In this document: in pieces, positions 22,009 through 23,477 of the stretch
Numbering within the stretch: position 1 is the stretch's first letter
Layout: every line of letters starts with the position of its first letter
Source of the DNA: Bacteroidales bacterium UBA1176
GTDB lineage: Bacteria; Bacteroidota; Bacteroidia; Bacteroidales; WCHB1-69
Length of the DNA stretch: 23,477 nt
NCBI GenBank assembly: GCA_002311645.1
Contig: DBYW01000057.1
Location: forward strand, 1,019 to 24,495
Reading direction: 5' to 3'
Translations under genes and position numbers: made by a program
Notes under the pieces: model-generated
Database searches by the model: none
What the model was told of the DNA's origin: nothing
What the model saw: only the letters and a program-made list of their open reading frames with translations

Positions 22009-22902
22009 TTAAAAATAGATGTAGGTTATACATAAGATAGTCGTAGAGACAGCCCCTCCTGTCAAGAAATCTAATCCTAAACCAATCAGCAGATTCTGCC
22101 ACCATTTCAACTTCTCCCCGCTCGGGTCCACGTACTGCAGCGGGTTGTTCAAACAATACGAATATCGGTTGAAACTCTGCGTGAAATCCGGTGCCTGAAC
22201 AAAATTGTCGGGCGAGAAGAAACGCGCAATCACGGGGTCGTAGAGCCTCCCGTTCATATTTATAATCTTCAAGTCGGCATAGTGCTCGTGCCCCGTAAAG
22301 CCGCGCTCGAAGCGGAAGGTTCCCGCCAGGGTGCCGGCCAGAGAGGTTGAGTCGAACACCGTCCAGTTGGTGTCGGCCTTCGCGTTGCCCCACGGGTCGA
22401 AGTGCAGGGCGCGCACCACCTGCTTGTCGGCATCGGTGATGTGCGTGTAGCTGCCCAATCGGTCGGGGTGTACGTAATAGAGACTGTCCACCCCGTTGCG
22501 GCGCACGCAGAGGGCGGCCAGGCCGTTGGCACCATAGATGTAGTTGTAATGGGTGGTCACCCCGGCGGCGTCCACCTCCTTCTCATAGTTGGCGCTGATA
22601 TAGTAGCGGGTGCGCTCCACAACACCGTTGCGCTTGAACACCGCCTTCACCCGCTGCCCGTCGTGGCCGTACTCCAACAGGATCTCCACGTCACCCTCCG
22701 CAATGCGAGAGGGCTGGTTAAAGAGGTTGTACTCCGTCTCGCACTGTGATGCGGGTATGGCGTCCGGAAAGTCGGCGGAGGGTGTGATGGAGGTCACGGC
22801 GTGCGGCTTGTCGCTGTCATACTGGTAAGTGCCCGCCAAAGTGCTGCCCGTGATGTTGCCCTGCAGGTCGTAAGCGGTGGAGAAGGTTGGAGACGTGTTC
22901 AT
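22009..22902 (-). CDS. 5'-truncated Rhs core protein with short hydrophobic tail (297 aa)
   Basis: The product is the last part of an Rhs/YD-repeat protein. Visible blocks are YDLQGNITGS...YQYDSDKPHAVTSI (a YD repeat), RYYISANYEKEV, YYVHPDRLGSYTHITDADKQ, LHFDPWGN, GFTGHEHYADLKIINMNGR, LYDPVIARFFSPDNF and NRYSYCLNNPLQYVDPSGE, the core end that normally precedes a variable toxin. Full Rhs proteins are usually over 1000 residues with many YD repeats; here they and the signal peptide are missing. After DPSGE only about 34 residues follow, mostly one hydrophobic segment (LLIGLGLDFLTGGAVSTTIL), so no toxin domain is present. ATG 22902 is chosen over the in-frame TTG at 22920. It may be an orphan tip or a decayed gene. 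Confidence 0.85.
   Translation of the reverse strand: MNTSPTFSTAYDLQGNITGSTLAGTYQYDSDKPHAVTSITPSADFPDAIPASQCETEYNLFNQPSRIAEGDVEILLEYGHDGQRVKAVFKRNGVVERTRYYISANYEKEVDAAGVTTHYNYIYGANGLAALCVRRNGVDSLYYVHPDRLGSYTHITDADKQVVRALHFDPWGNAKADTNWTVFDSTSLAGTLAGTFRFERGFTGHEHYADLKIINMNGRLYDPVIARFFSPDNFVQAPDFTQSFNRYSYCLNNPLQYVDPSGEKLKWWQNLLIGLGLDFLTGGAVSTTILCITYIYF
22451..22524 (-). repeat. 74-bp Rhs core repeat, full-gene copy
   Basis: This is the segment of the Rhs gene that recurs at 19789-19862 with four mismatches. Both lie on the same strand 2662 bp apart and enclose the three envelope genes 19970-22008, so recombination between them could delete or exchange that block. Confidence 0.85.
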
Positions 22903-23046
22903 TATAATCTTATTCAACAATAACTTCTACTCTATAATAGTCGCATTATCAAACAAATTTGTGCTTAACTCAAGTATAAATATATGACAATATGCATATA
23001 ATCATTAAAAACTTTACCATTTTGGTCACTAAAAAGTGTACCACTT

Positions 23047-23163
23047 TTATCGGGTGCAAAAATAGAAAAAAGACGGTTCGTGGAAGATCTTTGTGGCTTC
23101 TTCTTTCTCGCAAGCAACAAGCAGCAGGGTTGCGAGAAATACCATTGTCAATACTTTTTTCAT
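23047..23163 (-). CDS. Very short lipoprotein gene, probably truncated (38 aa)
   Basis: ATG 23163 is followed by an excellent lipoprotein signal (KKVLTMVFLATLLLVAC), then EKEEATKIF and a short tail HEPSFFYFCTR before TAA at 23047. A -7 box (TACTTTTG) lies 46 bases upstream. The last residues are encoded by DNA that also reads as a promoter box for the next gene (23057-23064), so the natural C-terminus is probably lost. It may be a decayed lipoprotein or a genuinely tiny one. An in-frame extension up to 23298 has no merit because it crosses the promoter. Confidence 0.6.
   Translation of the reverse strand: MKKVLTMVFLATLLLVACEKEEATKIFHEPSFFYFCTR
23057..23064 (-). promoter_or_regulatory. -7 promoter box upstream of the Rhs operon
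   Basis: On the minus strand this reads TATTTTTG. It would start a transcript near 23050 with a leader of about 150 nt before ATG 22902. Just downstream in the leader is AAAAGTG-GTA-CACTTTT (23031-23047 region), an inverted repeat that could be an operator or hairpin. The leader (22903-23046) is very AT-rich and has no gene. Confidence 0.5.
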
Positions 23164-23208
23164 TGTGGTTTTGTTTTGATTAATGATATTTCGCTGTTTT
23201 TTTGCTGG

Positions 23209-23216
23209 CAAAAGTA
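23209..23216 (-). promoter_or_regulatory. -7 promoter box of the 38-aa lipoprotein gene
   Basis: On the minus strand this reads TACTTTTG, matching TAnnTTTG, 45 bases before ATG 23163. Confidence 0.5.
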
Positions 23217-23232
23217 CTATATAACGATGGTA

Positions 23233-23377
23233 TTTTATCCCTTCACACCAGAAATGTGAACCCTCCCGCCAAAAATGTGAACCCCCTGATAAGACCAATC
23301 TTTACTGAAGGGAATAAAAACATTGTTGATCAGTATGTTACAAAACATACGCCTCAAGACGATGTGAAGGGATAAAA
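23233..23377. repeat. 145-bp non-coding element with inverted ends
   Basis: TTTTATCCCTTCACA at 23233-23247 is the exact complement of 23363-23377; extending two bases inward gives 16 of 17. Inside are two 18-bp direct repeats of the type CCAAAAATGTGAACCCCC (23248-23265 and 23269-23286, 16 of 18 identical, period 21) and a palindrome GTATGTT-acaa-AACATAC (23333-23350). No ORF fits. It resembles a miniature inverted-repeat element or the end of an insertion sequence, but no target duplication is clear. Confidence 0.6.
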
Positions 23378-23433
23378 AGGGGATTGCGTGAAGGATTAAG
23401 ACAAAACACTGTTTAATGTCCCTGAAAATTGAC

Positions 23434-23441
23434 TATATTTG
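23434..23441 (+). promoter_or_regulatory. -7 promoter box for the gene starting at 23463
   Basis: TATATTTG matches TAnnTTTG and ends 21 bases before the ATG. Upstream are two similar direct sequences, GTGAAGGGATAAA (23364-) and GTGAAGGATTAAG (23388-), 24 bp apart. Confidence 0.5.
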
Positions 23442-23462
23442 CCGCTGTGTTAAAAAACGTAT

Positions 23463-23477
23463 ATGAAAAACAAGAAT
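23463..23477 (+). CDS. First five codons of a plus-strand gene (cut by the window end)
   Basis: ATG at 23463 is followed by AAA AAC AAG AAT (MKNKN), the kind of basic start found on exported or cytoplasmic proteins alike. The support is the promoter box at 23434-23441 at proper distance. Nothing can be said of function. Confidence 0.5.

Noticed and set aside
23164..23298. N-terminal extension of the short lipoprotein ORF
   Set aside because: It crosses the -7 box at 23209-23216 and the repeat element; the ATG at 23163 begins a perfect lipoprotein signal.

Overview
The window looks like chromosomal DNA of an uncultured or host-associated member of the Bacteroidales. The evidence is the repeated Bacteroidetes-type -7 promoter element (TAnnTTTG) in front of many genes, the lack of clear Shine-Dalgarno sites, the many lipoproteins with a Cys box, a type IX secretion (T9SS) sorting-domain remnant, FISUMP-domain proteins, and Rhs core proteins of the Bacteroidetes kind. 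I cannot name a genus.

Layout. Positions 1-2.6 kb hold the start of a secreted protein (minus), a decayed T9SS C-terminal domain, a lone AAA_14/DUF4143-type ATPase (minus) behind an AT-rich spacer, and a SAM hydroxide adenosyltransferase family protein. The latter ends a probable minus-strand operon: Cys-rich lipoprotein, purN, SAM hydrolase. Diverging from it is a lipoprotein S9-family dipeptidyl/oligopeptidase (3811-5907). Next is a 2167-residue secreted protein (6313-12816) with a glycine-rich N-terminal domain, an InlB-type repeat, many Ig-like/jelly-roll-like segments and a C-terminal FISUMP domain. A minus-strand pair follows (BASS-type transporter and LptF/LptG-type permease), bracketed by two arrays of the same 7-bp repeat in opposite orientation.

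From 15.2 to 18.1 kb a clear cobalamin riboswitch precedes nrdD and nrdG, the oxygen-sensitive class III ribonucleotide reductase and its activase. The arrangement suggests that B12 represses a B12-independent reductase when another, B12-dependent enzyme can work.

From 18.2 to 23.2 kb everything is on the minus strand and looks like accessory DNA. It contains a 5'-truncated Rhs core gene followed without a gap by an outer-membrane-barrel-like gene, a lipoprotein gene and a secreted-protein gene, then a 74-bp Rhs core scar inside a 41-codon ORF, then two tandem FISUMP lipoproteins. This reads as two successive 'Rhs fragment plus envelope-protein payload' modules. Upstream lie a truncated 38-codon lipoprotein gene and a 145-bp element bounded by inverted repeats, and a plus-strand gene begins in the last 15 bases.

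The most interesting points are the modular Rhs-scar/payload arrangement, the riboswitch-controlled nrdDG, the mirrored heptamer arrays, the giant glycine-rich/FISUMP surface protein and the Cys-rich lipoprotein next to purN. All family names rest on reading motifs by eye; no database search was possible.
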